Below the pieces are notes generated by a model. It did no database searches, was not told the DNA's origin, and saw only the letters and a program-made list of their open reading frames with translations. The position numbers and the translations under genes are program-made. Below, piece by piece: positions 12,801 to 26,800 of a stretch of DNA of 64,000 nucleotides; position 1 is the stretch's first letter, and each line of letters begins with the position of its first letter. The DNA lies in assembly GCA_025331565.1 (NCBI GenBank), contig JAFREQ010000014.1:13876001-13940000 (forward strand), written 5' to 3'. The stretch comes from Holacanthus passer. Its lineage: Eukaryota; Chordata; Actinopteri; Pomacanthidae.

Positions 12801-15800
12801 GATAACTGATCACAGATAAGTTATATGTCAGTTAAATCTGTCAGATTTATATATATATACACACTATGCCAGGGACATACTCATTATAGTAATGAGCACA
12901 CAGAGGGAGAATATTCCCTGAAATTGTACTGGTTTAAGATTTTGTGGGGTTTGTTCCATTCGATTCATTTTCACTTTCTGTATTTCAAACTCCCCTAATT
13001 GCCCTTTTCTGAACCGCGCACCTTCTCTGGTGGAAGGATTTTGTCATTAGGTGGCTGAGAAACAGCAACACGCCACCTGTGGAGGACGAGCTCAGCAGTG
13101 AGATTTCAGCGTGTGCTCGCAGAGGCATCTCAGATTTGGGAGCAGTAGTGGTAGACGTGTGAAATGAGCAAGACATTAGTTCACAGGTTACATTTTCGCA
13201 GATGGGTGTGATTTTTGATTTGCTTATTTAATTCATGTTTATTTTAATACAATAATAATAAATCCATAAATCTATTTAAATGTCCCTGTTAGATGGTAAC
13301 TTGATACATGTTTCCGTGCTGCGCTCTGTCACTTGTACAGGTGTTGTCACTGAAGTATGTAGGCGGCACAGAGGCTGACAGACTGACAATGACAATGTGA
13401 CTGTGTGAAGTAGCTGTTTTAACACACACCATCAGTCGAGGTGATTGGTAAAAATCTGCATCTCATGTTCACAGTTAATATGTGATGTCTGATTTCAGAT
13501 ATCTGCCTCATTAAAGGTGAAACCAGGCATTCATTTCTGCTCCTCGTCATATTCTGTCTTCGTCTCCGACTCTTGTCTTTCCCCTCTCTGTGGTCTGTTC
13601 AGACTTGTTCCTCAGCATTGTCCATTACCTCCCTCTTGCAGGTTCAGTGGTTGAGAAAACGGAGTCTGCTGAATCCCAACAAGATATTAAACGAGCGCCA
13701 GTCCATGTCTTTTCCCGGGAAGAGGACTCACGCCATCGTGCCGAGCCTCAAGCCTTACTCCGAGTACAGACTCACTGTCAATGTTTTCAACAAGAAGGGC
13801 AACGGACCCAACAGTGACCCGGTGGCCTTCAGCACTCCAGAGGGAGGTGAGCTGACACAATTCGTTTACACTGAAGTCCCCCTCCACTCCAAAATGTGTT
13901 TTGCTTATTGTGATTTCACTCGGATGTTTGTGCTTCACTGTGCAGAATAATAAATGTGCAGGGTTTGACACGAGAAGGCAGTTTCGACTCCTTTCAAATT
14001 CATCTGCTAAAGGAGGGAACGTTTCTCTGTGCTCACCTTAAATCTGAGTTTAAGACCCGTTCCTACAAGCAGGACTTGTGATGCCACGACTAGTTTGGAA
14101 ATCAATAATGATCCAATGCGGTGGACACCTGAAACCTCCGAGGCGCTAAGAGAGTACTGTTGACTAAAGGAAGGACTAAAGGTGTCCAGTAAATTTAGAA
14201 AAGAAAACATTTGCATATTCAGGAAGAAAGAGTAGAACATTAAAATATGTAATCAGGTAATTGAATCTTTTATGGAAAAAATATATTACACACAAATTCT
14301 AATTTAGTATTTTTATATATATCAAAACATGTCTAGAGGGGAACTTTAAATAAAGTAGATAGTAAAATGCTAAGTCATAAGACCAGGAGAGAGAGAAGAA
14401 GTCATCAAACATGGCCTGAAGTTTTTCATGAAAATACTTGTTAAAGGCTGCTCTGTGTTGCAGCCTTGTGAAATGGCAAAGCTGCTTAAAACAGACAAAC
14501 TGTCTTGTGCTGCATCAATGTGGATTTTCATCTGTTTAAATAAAACTTTAAGAAAGCACGAAAGAAAAAAAGCATGAAAAGACACTTCTTAACTTATTTG
14601 GATATGACTGTTTTTATCCGAGTATCCTAGAACAGACTGGCAGTCCAACGTAATGTTTCACCACCACTAAATGAATCACGAGCTGATGTGTAAACAGTAG
14701 ATGCTTTAACATCATTGTCATTCTCATAGCTCCTGAGCAAGTGCCCATCCTGACCACCTCCGACGCCCAGCAAGACTCCATTTTGCTGGTATGGGGCCCA
14801 CCGCTGGAGGCGAACGGCATCCTCACCGGTTATCTCCTGCAGTACCACCTCAGTATGTACACACACGATGTTCTTTGACTAATTACTCATCGACTTACAC
14901 GGTGTAGCCCCGGAGTGTTTTCATTAATAGATTTCTCTTCGCTGTAGCTTTGTCTGTAGCGCAAGGCGTTGTGGGCGAAGTGTAAGCTGGAGTGTAGCTG
15001 CAGTGTTAGTGGAGAGCAGGTGAGAAAAGATCAGGTCGGAGGGGAGGAAGCGTGGAGGGGGTGGATGTGGGATACTACAGTTTATCTTTGATGCTACAGG
15101 TGGATGCTCATTTCATAAACCTGAAAACATATTATATACAGCTATTCCAGAGATGCCAGACCTGCTTTGCCTGGGGGCCACTTTTGCAAAATGACAGGAG
15201 GCCAGTTAATAAACAGACGTGAATATTTTTTTAATCAGATAAAATGAGTAAACATTAAAAGGCCTAATGACTTTTTAACTAAATTAACCTGGGAGGAGGA
15301 TTGACCTATGACAGATAAATCAGATATTTCTCTTCATTTTAGTTGTAAATGCTTCGTTTAAATTTGAAAGAGCATATACAACATGTTGGAATCATTCATA
15401 AGCATAAACCATAAACACAAACTGCTCCTACCATGACATGATGAACAGCATATTTAAGCTCTTTTAGTGTCAAACACACATTTATGTGATCAGATTATTA
15501 TCCTCTTTGTTCCTCCACAGTTTTTCCCTGCATAACTCACCATCTGATCCTGCTGCACTTTGCACAGCCTCACATATACCAGCCCCTCTGTCCAGCCCTG
15601 ACTAACTGGTATAAACGAACAAAAACTTCCATGTGCGAATCAGTTTATCTTCACTGTGAAGATTAGAAAATGATCACTATATCCTTCCGCCCTTTCCTCT
15701 CTTTCCTTGTGTTATCATACCGGACACTAGGCTGCACTGTTTGACACTGAACCCTCCACAACGGTCTGCAGCAGTCTGACTGTGCAGGCTGCTTTACGTT

Positions 15801-18800
15801 GTGGTTTGACAGTTTCCTCTGTGCGTTTCAGCTCATATCCTCCTGGACTGCAGGTTCTCTTCCAGAAGGATCATTTAAACCAGTGCTGTTTGTTCCCCTT
15901 CTGCAAATTTCTTTGCCATTCATCACTTGGTAGCATTTCTTCTTGCAAAAAAAAAAAAAAAAAAACTGTTCAGGTGAACAAGTGAGTGAGGGGCTTTTAT
16001 AATTTCAGATATTCCAAATATCTGTGTTAAATACTTTGGACAGTACATACTGTTATTTTATGCTTATGTATCTGGACTGCACACCTTTTTTGTTTCCATG
16101 GGAATCTTCTCTATAGGTTGTATTGCATTATGATTGAGTTATTTTTAAAATATTGCTCATGTCATGCTCATTCAAGCAATCTGATCATGTGTTTTATATG
16201 CTCTGAAAGATGAAGTTCCTGCTATGGCATGTATCATATCAGTCGTGTCTTGAGACTAAGATATCGTAAATCATATAAAGGTACGCAGAGATGAAAGAGT
16301 ACTGGATATTATACCCATGTAAAAATATTGTTGCTTAATTTTACTCAAGTCAAAGTAAATGTACTTGTGTAAAAATGCACATAGATAGAAGTGAAAAGTT
16401 AAAATGACATCCGAGTAAACGTTTCATTTTTTTAATTATTGGGGGGGATGTGGTGATATATGATGAGGCTACAATTGCATTGAATGTCAATCCAACAGCA
16501 CCAGTGCAACAACATCAAACCCTGATGTCCAAATCAACAATGAATTCCTGTGTGTGCACCTGATCGGTCCTAAATATACAACCACCTCCCTCTGTATAGC
16601 CTCGCTAGAATCAACCAGAAGAGACGACAAAGCAAAAACACAAACGACCAACACTAAATTAAAAGAGCTATGGACGCCGGCAGCTGCAACAAGCAATATT
16701 AGGCTACAGAAATGAAACAACTGCCATTTTAACAGCAGGATAAAACATCAGCAAAGCAGACAACAGAGAGATGTAAAAACAATATAGACCCCACAGCAGC
16801 TGCAGCCACAAACACATTAAATCAAAGAGCGTCGCACGGTTTTTATATACAAAGTAGTGAGCACATACACAGAGCTACATTGCATTTCAGTGGTTGTTAA
16901 TGTGTCTGTAGTTGTCGTAGCCTCGTGCACCACGAAGTCCTCAATGGTCTTGGTTCAACTTCTTTGCTCGACCAATCTCGGTGCATATAAAACCAATCCA
17001 CTCACCCTCTCTGTGCCACTGTGCTCCTCAAAGCTGAAAGAGGCTCTGCAGCCACAACTGTGACAGAAATTGTCAAACAAAGTAGAAAGGCCTCGCTGAA
17101 GGAAGAAGTTCCTCAGCAATGTAGCAAATGTAGAAATCACTGCTGGAGGATGCGTCGTGAACATTTTAGCATTTTGCCAAAGACCAGAATGCACCTGTTG
17201 GTCAGGCGACATCTTGGGTGCGTTTGATTTGGGTCATGCTCACTGGGTGGTGCATTAAGTCAGTGATTGATTAAGTTAGTTATTACAGCAATATTGTGCT
17301 GTTTACGATCGTTCGTCAAAGTTTGTTCAGTTTCACATTTCTCAAACTAGTATTTACTAAATGAAAGTGAAAGTTCGACATTATGTTGTTACGTATCCTT
17401 GCGCATATTAACGCGGTTACACAGAAATCCTGGATCTTTCTTAGTGGGCATATGGCATATGCCCGTGTATCACGTAGACTCCACCGCTGGGGCTTTCATT
17501 ACGCTTCCTCTGTTTTCAAAGCCTACACTCTCGTTGGCTGACATTTCTGAAATCTTTTGTGCAAAATGTGAAGGCAGAGACAGCCCTTTGCCGCCTCCAT
17601 CAGCACCCACGGAGTCTGGCCAGCTCTTCAATACACTCTGTCCCCCCTCTCTCCTTTCTGCCTTTTCCCATATCAGATGTCAGGCTTTACACAGATATTC
17701 CCACACAATGCAGGCCGTGGGTGTTGGACGCATTTACTGATTCACCATGTAACTCAAGGATGTTTCATATTTAGTTTTCTGTTAATTCACTGAATGTAAT
17801 GTAACACATGTGGTGCACAGTCTGCGCATGAAACTGCTGTGTAATTAGTCAGATGATGTTCACCGACATGTAAAACATCCAGCTTTCTGTGCTGCAAACA
17901 CTTGGCACGTACAGTATTCATTTCTCACCTGCGTTTCCACACCGGCACAGTAATGACATCAACGAGGGGGGTTTCAGGAGAGGTGTGTTTCTCTCCTTTA
18001 TACAGTCTGCACACATACTGTACTTTGATCTATAATGCAAGTTTGGTGATACATTATGCTGCTTGTGATTGCTTCTCTCTCCTGCTTCTGCTTCTTGTGT
18101 TTAATTTCCTTTTGTCTCTTTGTGCTTCTTCTGCTTCCTCCACCTGTTTTTGTAATTTTTTTTCTTCCTTTTACACCAGTGTTTTTTCCCCCCTCATCGT
18201 GTCTCCTCCATTTCCTCCTACTCCTGTTTTTCCTTCTCCTCCTCCTCTCTTCATCCGTCGCCACTTGTTTACACGCTCCCCTCCCCTCCTCCTCTTGAGC
18301 TCTCTATCTCCTCCTTTCATCTCCTCTCCCCTTTCCTCGTAATGTATTCCTCCTCAGCTCACCTGTCACGACACGTATCTGCTGCATCCACTTTCTGCAT
18401 GAGCTGGCGTGACATCTCTTCATCTCCCTCCTCCCTCAAACCATTGACCCTCATTATAGCTGCAGTTCCATTAACATACAACATGAGCCAGCAGTGATGA
18501 CTGTTTCTCCGTCTATCCGTCCTGGGCTCTCTCTCATGCCTCGCGAACTGACCTGACAACTTTCTCTTTCCTCTGCAGTTAATGAGACCACACTGGAGGT
18601 GCTTGATTCCCGGGAGATAAACATCACTACGGCCGACACCACCCAGTGGCAGCTGCGGGGCTTGGAGGGGAGCAGTCTCTACCGCTTCCACCTCAGCGCC
18701 TGCACTCGAGCAGGTTGTGGGCCTCCGCTGGCCCAGGAGAGCCGCACCATCGTTGAAGGACGTGAGTAGATGAAATCTGTGTATCTGTCGTAAGATACTG

Positions 18801-21800
18801 TTAATGTTAGTTTAGGTGTGAAGGCCTCCACCAGAGTTTTTAAAGCAAATAGTTGCAATGTAATAATTCATGTAAAGTGGCGATATTTATATTAATGATT
18901 GATTGTACTGTCCAATTAATGAATCAGTGAGTGCCAATTAGCCTTTGAAAACAGTTGTATAATGTCATCTGTGGCTCCCGAGGACAGTCTGAGAAAATAG
19001 TCCCGGTCGTGTCATTAGGGCTATCTTGACTTTGGAAATTTTTTTTTTGTTTTTCTTTTACACTTGTGCCATGGAGTTTGAAAGACGTGGGTGTTTACAA
19101 GGCCTGGACGGTCTCCTGAAAAGACTTTTCATTGCATCGTGGGAATTGTGGGATACAGTGTTTTCGGAGCTCGCCCCACACTGAATAAAAGTCACATTTT
19201 TCAGAGAGCTGATGCAAAGATCAAAATCTTTGCATCATTTCTGTTACATATTCGTGCCTCTCTGGATTTTCACGCGTCAAAACAGTTTGGCCTTGAGCCA
19301 TTTAAAGCTTTAAATAAAAGCAAAAGGACTTTCCTTTAGACTTTATTATTTAGTATACAGGGAGCCAGTGTAGCTCATCTAAAACTGCTGCTTACTTTAG
19401 TTTTGACGTCTAGCAGCAGAATTGGGAATAATTTTTATTGTCTTTTAAGGAAGAAACCAGAGAAAAGTTACAATTGTTGGCTTGAAATGAAAGCATGAAT
19501 TCATGGATTCACTTTGGCCCCAACTTGCTATAGGAGTGCCTGTATCCTGGCAGTATTTCTCACATTGTTGGCCTTTACATAAACTTGATTAGGTTCTATT
19601 ATGGCCGCTCTGCTGATGTGCTGATTTGAAGCTTTGATCAAATTCAAAGACACAGGATTATAACACAACTTCTGATTTGATCTGTGCAACCAGAGATCCA
19701 AGCTTCTTGGAGAGTGCCTTTTTTTTTTGTTTTTTCTTCAAGACATAGAAAGATGTTATTCATCCAGTTTCTGATTACACAAAGACAGGACGCTTTAGGC
19801 ATTTATTTAGCTCCACTGAAACGCATAATCACGTATCATCAGGATGGCTGTGGAAATTGACATTACACACTCATCACCTAAAGGAAGCATGAAAAGATAG
19901 TGTGTGAGATCAAAGCAGCCTCCCAGTGATACAACAAAAGAAGCGATACTTCCTGGACACCATCAATGGCTGACAAGATATTTTAAAAAAAAAGCATGAT
20001 CAGAAAGACATTTTTGAAAGTAATGTTTTCAAAATTCTACATTTAGATCCATCTATCGCTGCTTGGCTTTGTTGTGAAGTTTTGACTGGAGCGTCTCCAG
20101 AATATTGCTTCATTTCAGAAAGCTCTTATTCAAGCTTTTAAGAGGAAGGCCTTTAACATGAGAACTCACTGTTCAGGTTTTTTAGGATCAACAGTAAAAC
20201 AACTATAAATTCTCCTAAATTCTAGAAAAAAAATCTCATGAAAAGCTGTAATAACTTTCATGGTGCAATCTTAGACACCATGAAAGACACATTCAAAGCA
20301 CAAGTTGTAACTGAATCAAGAGGATTTACTCTCAACCCTAGAGAAATTTGAGGCATGAATGAACAAAAAATAACACTTGTCTGCCTTTTGAAGGAGTGGA
20401 GTTTGATGTTAACTAATATTTTAAAACCATTTAGCAAACGTCTACTTCTTTTTTATAGTGGAGTCCGGAAAGTGATGTGAGAGGTCGTGGCGGGTTTTAG
20501 CAGCTGATCCATTACAGAGAACAATACTGTAGAAATACACAGTATAAATGAGTAGTTATGAGCTTTTTATAAATGAAACATGGACATCTAGTTCAGCTTT
20601 TCCTGTCAGCGGCTCTATGTGATGTCTTTAGTGCTGGGATGGAGTTGATACATCATGATGTTCTGTCACACACCCCTTTAATGACCCTGAGTGTTCATCA
20701 GGTTGTTGTTCGGGGTGTCATCCATTTCAGCCACAGAGCCGCTCTCACTGAGCAAATTAATGAGCTGAAGTTCAGAGAACAAAACCTCTGCCTCTGTCAA
20801 GTCTTTCATCCTATTCGGGACTGTGATTTGTCTGATGTTTGTAGTTAAAAATGTGTAGAATGAGCCTCAGTGTTATTGCAATAATGAATGAGTAGGTCAC
20901 TATTTAAAACATATTTCAAAACATGAACTATACATTCACATCCTTCTTTATTATGACCGTAATTAATAAAATCTAGTTTAGTTAAATAGTATGTGTTGTA
21001 CTGTTCAAATAGAATATATAATTGAATGTATTTTTATATGTTTGTTTCTGTAGGAAAAATAGACAAACCCGGGTGCAGCCTACTGTTTGTGTTGCTTTCA
21101 GCCTAAGCATTCTACCACCAGGGGGTGCCAAAGTCAAAAATGTTAAAATTCTACATGCATAGTGTTTTTAATTTAATTTATTAACAAAAACCATGCATAT
21201 TCTGCCAGTTATAGCTGAACCCTTTGCTAACACTTTACACTGGTTGTCTGTCGAACTACATAATTAATTCAGCCAATTTGGCGACTAGATTGACAACATT
21301 ACCTGCCACCGTTCAGATTTAGCTGCATTTGGCAGGTGTTCGTTTCAGCCCTGATAGAAGACGATTGATATTGAGAATATTTTCAGAATTTCAGTTCAAA
21401 GTTCCTGGAAAATTCCTCCCTCCATTACTTGGCAGGCGAAAAGATGTGATCGCATGAGAAAATATGTGAATGTTTTAATGAAAGTTATTCATTCCTGGCT
21501 GGCTTTTATGTTTCCTCTGAGAGGCCGTGCGTCTTGTAGGTGGATGTCCGGCCTGAGAGCCATTAGAAGCATTGTTGGTAAATATGGTTGAGTAGCGGCT
21601 CAGTGGGGAGATAAAATGGTTGTGTTTTGGAGCGTTGTCCTCAGGGCGCGTTAGTCACAATGCAGCAGAGTAGATTTATGGATGCCAATAGCTCTGAGGA
21701 GCATGAGTTTAGAAATGTTGATGGGGAATGATGGAGTGACAGTGAAAAAAAAAAATGAATACATGTAGGTCAGGCTTTTTCCTTTTAGATTCCACCTCTC

Positions 21801-23771
21801 TGACCGAATGAGCTTTTAATGCTTATCCTCATTTAGCTGGGTTAAATAATTTTCTAGCTTAAAAATAGTTTGGATGAATTACAGGCGAGCAGAAAAAAGT
21901 GTCAGCAGATATATGTGTGTGTGTGTGTGTGTGTGTGTCTTTTTTGAAAGGCTGCAAAGAGAGTGGCTGAAGTGAGAGATGGAAGAGGATGCGGTGAAAC
22001 ATCTGTGAGAAAGAGGAGCAGGAAAAACTGCAAGAGAACGCCTAAGAGCCATCGCAGAAGAGTGGCAGAGAAAATATCTATTTTTCTCCATTAGGTCTCA
22101 CAAGATAAAGAAGCAGAGATAAAGCGCAAACATGACAAAAAAAGCACAGTCACACAAAAATAACCGGCTCTTCCAGAGATTAAATTATTTGCTCCCTGGC
22201 ACAACATTTAAACCCCCGAGTTGTTATCGCCGACATTTTTGCTAATGGCTTGAACTTTTAAAAAAGTTTAGTTAGAAATGTGATAATCAAGGGTCGTCTT
22301 CAGCCTCACTGCAGTCTGCGTTCAGTAATCAGAGGACCACAGTCTAATTGTTTATATGAGTTCAAGTTGCGATATTCACACTAGATAATGTGAGAACTAA
22401 TAAAGACAACATGTGCAAACTGAATGATGTTCGTGCCACAGGTAGTGAAACAATTATACCAATGATTGCAAATTAAGTCCATGTCAAAACAATGTGACAC
22501 TGACTCACTGAACAGTTATTATAATTCAATATTCGCTTGTTATGTTCAAGTTGATCTGGTCCCAAACACTTTTTCCCTGTCGGCATGTGTTAAAGTACAA
22601 ATCCTTCAAATTGTTAAATAATAGTAATAGATACAGTAATTACTATGTAAGTAGAGATAGCTGCCTTTCAGGTCCAATCTATATATAAATACTATAAACT
22701 ACACATGTATCTTATTGTACTGTTACTGACTCTGATTATGCATTTAGTAAAATTTCATAATTGCAATATATCAAATGACAATGTGAAAACAATGTGACCA
22801 TGTAAAAGGGGTTGCTTGTAGTAATTAACCTCCATTGAATTATCACCTGATACTGTAGCTGCCCTCGGCTTTATGTTAAGTTTCAGCTCATTGTTCAGCC
22901 GTCCGCCCACGACTTTACTGTTTCAGTCCACTCTCGCCGCTCTCGTACTGTCATTTCCAACCAAAGCAGGTAGCGTTTAGGAGCTAAAGAGCTGCGGATT
23001 TTGTTCAGAAAAATTTCATTCACGTTCATCAAGTGGCCAGAAACATGACTGAAGGACATGAAGGGTGTTGTTCTGTAATGGCCGGATGTGTAAATAAGTT
23101 AGCAAAGTACAAAGATTTTGTAATGAATTCTTGCAAAATATTGTTGAAATAATTATTCCAGTTTATTCTGTACATCACATAATGGGATATTATTGTCCAT
23201 CACAACAATTCAGCAAATATATTCATACTGAACTGAAAATCTTTTGAACGTACAACCCCGAGTTGGGACGCTGTGTAAAATATAAATAAAACAGAATGTG
23301 ATCATTTGCCAATCCTTTTTGACATATATCTCATTGATTTTTGCAAATATTTGCTTATTCTGAATTTGATGGCAGCAACATGTTTCAAACAAGTTGGGAC
23401 AGGAGCAACAAAAGACTGTGAAAGTTGTGGACTGATCCAAAAACACCTGTTTGGATCATTCCACAGGTAAACAGGTTGATTGGTAACAGGTGATAGTATC
23501 ATGATTGGGTATGAAAGGTTCATCCTGGAAAGACTCAGTCGTTCACAAGCAAGGATGGAGAGAGGTTCACCACTTTGTCAAGCACGTGATTGTATAGGAG
23601 GGCAAAGTGTGTGGTCTTTTGTCTCCACAGCGCCCTCTGGTGCCCTCTCCACCGGTCACCACATGCAAAGACTCACTAACAAATATATGTGTCGTGCTGG
23701 CACAAACCTGCATGTGGTTGTTTTTGTGAGGATACACTGCCTGCGTATTTGCATCTGTCAGCGTCTGTGGA

Positions 23772-23812
<41 letters not shown>

Positions 23813-26800
23813 CTGGTCTATAAACCTTAAAGCTGGCTTTCCTTATATCTGTAATCTTTTGCTGTATTTCATTTTCTTTTTATCCCTCTGAAGATTTGTC
23901 CTCGACTCCAGCTGTGGCCCCTGTTCAGAGAAGTATGCATCGCCGCCTGCAGCCGCCGCGGCTCGCTAACATAGAAGTAGTGGCAGAGGTAGACGTGGTT
24001 TGTAGGCGTGTTGGTGTAGCGTGTAGCCGGCCATAGCCTCATCAAAAGCCCCTTTAGAGCTGTGCAAATAGAGTGTGGGTGATTCCTGAATACCAGAGCG
24101 TTTTTTGTGAGAATTGCTGTTTGAATCAGTTGCATTGCACTTGCGTAGTTACTGCCATTAATCCAGTTTTCCCGGTCGCTCTAACAACCCAGCCTTCATG
24201 TAGTCTATAGAGCTCGCTTGTTGCACAATGCAGAGAATCAGACCTGACAGTGTTGTAGTGGAAATCTAACATCTGAGGCTCCTCTTTCATTTCAGGCCAC
24301 AACTGCTCTCACTCCTTTCCCAGCTCTATCCCGGGCAATTCTACTCATCCACCTTTAGGTATATAGCTCACTCTCACTCTCACTCAGCCAATGATATCCG
24401 TGTGATCCCCATCTTGATCTACCTCCACTTTCAACTAACAATGGTGTTGGAGACATGGAGTCGTTTCAATCTATTCTGATATACGCTCATGGTGGGGGGG
24501 GGTGTCAGGAAACGCCGGCTTTACTTATGAGAGAGTGAAAAGTGGATGTCACTCACGCCCACGATCTCTGTATCTACCCCTTATGAGCCAAAATCCAGCT
24601 CCACTCAATTAAGTCTGGAGCCCAGCGTTGCCTTTTGAACTGTCGTCTTGAAGGGTTTTGCTTGCCGCAGTGTTCTCAAAACTGCGGGGGGGAACCTATT
24701 TGCCTCTGCTAATCCTCTTTTCCTGCCTTCTTTCTGCTTTTCTCTGTGCCTGTCTGTGTTTTCCTTTCCTCCTCCTATTTCTTCTCCCTTTATCAGTTCC
24801 AGCCCTGTTGAACATAAGCTCTTATGTGAGTGACACCTTTGCCAAAATCAGCTGGACTGCCAGAGAGGAGCAGCAGGACTCGCAGCTTTATGTGGCTTAT
24901 ATGAATAACCGTAAGCTACTTTTCCTGTCCCCGCCTTGCTAAATATTTACATGAATTTGAGGTGGCATCATGTTTAGGTGTAACTGCAAAGGTTTTATAT
25001 AAACATCTAAAAATATGTTATAAGTCTGCATGGCTACTTCCACCATTTCCACAATTGCCTCGAAATGTATTAAGATATATTTAAAGTTATATATAGTGCA
25101 ACAAATACATGTAATAACTTTCTTGGCAATAGCTCGTCCTATCTTCTCTTTCGATTGCATGAATGTCTAATACAGACTTGCTGCTTGTGCACTTCTTGTG
25201 CTTGGCTGTGTAGGTGATGGTAGCTGGCGGATTTCAGAGGCCGTAAACACTTCTCAAAGTTTCCACGTAATTGATGGGCTCAAACCCGGGGCCGTGTACA
25301 CCGTGCGCCTCATGGCCAAGAGGCTGCTCGATAACGCTAGCATTTTCGAAGACGTTATCCAGACTCGAGCGAAAGGTGAGAGGAGAGAGAGAGAGAGAGA
25401 GAGGTGTCGCAGTCGATAGAGTTTAGCGATTTGACTTCTAACCTGCCATAACAGCACAAGCATATCATTGACAAATTGTTTATTGACTGTGGTGAATGTG
25501 TGAGTTCATTTGTTTTTCTCACATCTCTGTGCATTTGTTTGTTTTTTTTTACCTATCTAATATTCTTTCAGAAGAGACAGAGTGTTATAGCTGAAGGGAA
25601 TATGAGTCAAATACGACGTGAGAACATCCTCTCAAACTAGAATCCATCATGTTTTTCTGTTTTCACTCAGATGTAAAGTTGTATGAGGAGCGCTTGAGGG
25701 GACTGTCACACTCAAATGATCACACGCTGATGTGCACAGTCGATCCTTGAGCTCTGTGTTCTCTTTGCCGTCTTTGTTCGCAGGTGCGGCGGGTCAGCAG
25801 AGCGACTTTTCGACCCAGGGCTGGTTCATTGGGACCATGTGTGCCGTGGTGCTCCTCACCCTTGTCGCGCTCATGGCCTGCTTTGTGCGGAGAAACAAAG
25901 GCGGCAAGTATGCAGGTACGCCGCCGCCAACCCAGCGACAAGACATGTTCTCCATGGAAAAAGGTCAGTTAGTCTTTGACCGGGGTTGGGTTCCCTCGCC
26001 GTTTCGCTTCAGGAAGTGAATCAAAATTCAGCTCGTCAAATGCAGAGCACGTGTAAAAAAAAAACACCAGTGTGATTTGGTTATGAGCTATTTAATTATG
26101 TCTAAATTTTCACCAGTTTTTTTTTGGAGGGGGGATGATACTTGGTTTTGACTTTTAATGCAATTTTGGTTGACCTCCTGAAAGAATGAAAATGTGCAGC
26201 GGGCCTAAACCCTGACCCCCCCCCACTCTGTTTGGAAATGCATGCATTCATGTTGCACATCTATGCATGCTAACCCTGCCGAGCCCAATCTCATTAACCC
26301 CTAATGAACTGTCCACGCAACCAGTGTACTTTACTTATTATTATTTCAGTGCATTTGAAATAATTTGTGCGGCCTCCCGCTAGTTCTGGTACCTCTGATT
26401 TCATCCCTTGTCAAGTCAGATGAGTGGGACCCAGCTGGCTTTCTTCCACACCTCCCCACCCCTCACCTGTGCAGACCTTCTTCCCCTGCACCTTTGTGCT
26501 GCCTCGTCTGAGAGCCGAATTCAGTCTCACAGTGGTACCTACCTGTAAAGTGCCTCCTCGCTTGGCTTCTCTCCTCTCAACCCGCTTTCCTGTCGTCTCC
26601 GCACCACCCTGCTTCTTTGCCTGCAGTAGCTTTTGACATGAGGCACTGAATATTTCATCAGCTCCTTTGGATTCCCCCTTTGCCCATCGAGCTCTTTTCA
26701 TGAAACTCCTCTTTTGTCTCTCTTGAAAGCAACTGGTATTTTTTTTTAAAGCATATTTATACAAAGAGCCGATGTGTAGCACTTTGTGCAGACATGCAAC

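Larger units (their letters stand above)
14853..18578 (+). other. chl1 intron inside FN3-4
   Basis: 3.7 kb. It contains an A-run at 15947-15964, a roughly 750-bp stretch (16480-17230) with a different base texture that may be an old insertion but matches nothing I recognise, and a long C/T-rich tract (18066-18357) before the acceptor. Confidence 0.65.
18762..24796 (+). other. chl1 intron between FN3-4 and FN3-5
   Basis: 6.0 kb, the largest intron in the window. It contains a (TG)n at 21914-21938, a truncated copy of the TIR element (23251-23603), a (GT)n at 23777-23811, and a pyrimidine-rich acceptor region from about 24717. No missed coding exon was seen. Confidence 0.75.

Noticed and set aside
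16480..17230. Possible old DNA-transposon or gene fragment in the FN3-4 intron
   Set aside because: Base texture differs from its flanks, but no terminal repeats, coding motif or second copy in the window support a call.
17902..18342. 146-codon plus-strand Leu/Ser/Pro-rich and overlapping minus-strand Arg/Lys-rich frames
   Set aside because: By-products of the polypyrimidine tract.
23302..23523. Minus-strand frame shared in sequence with 5308-5628
   Set aside because: Shared only because both lie in copies of the same non-coding TIR element; no transposase motif.
25916..26019. Read-through of the transmembrane exon ending at TGA 26017
   Set aside because: Possible retained-intron tail, but the in-phase donor at 25963 explains the open stretch better; kept only as the alternative-donor finding.
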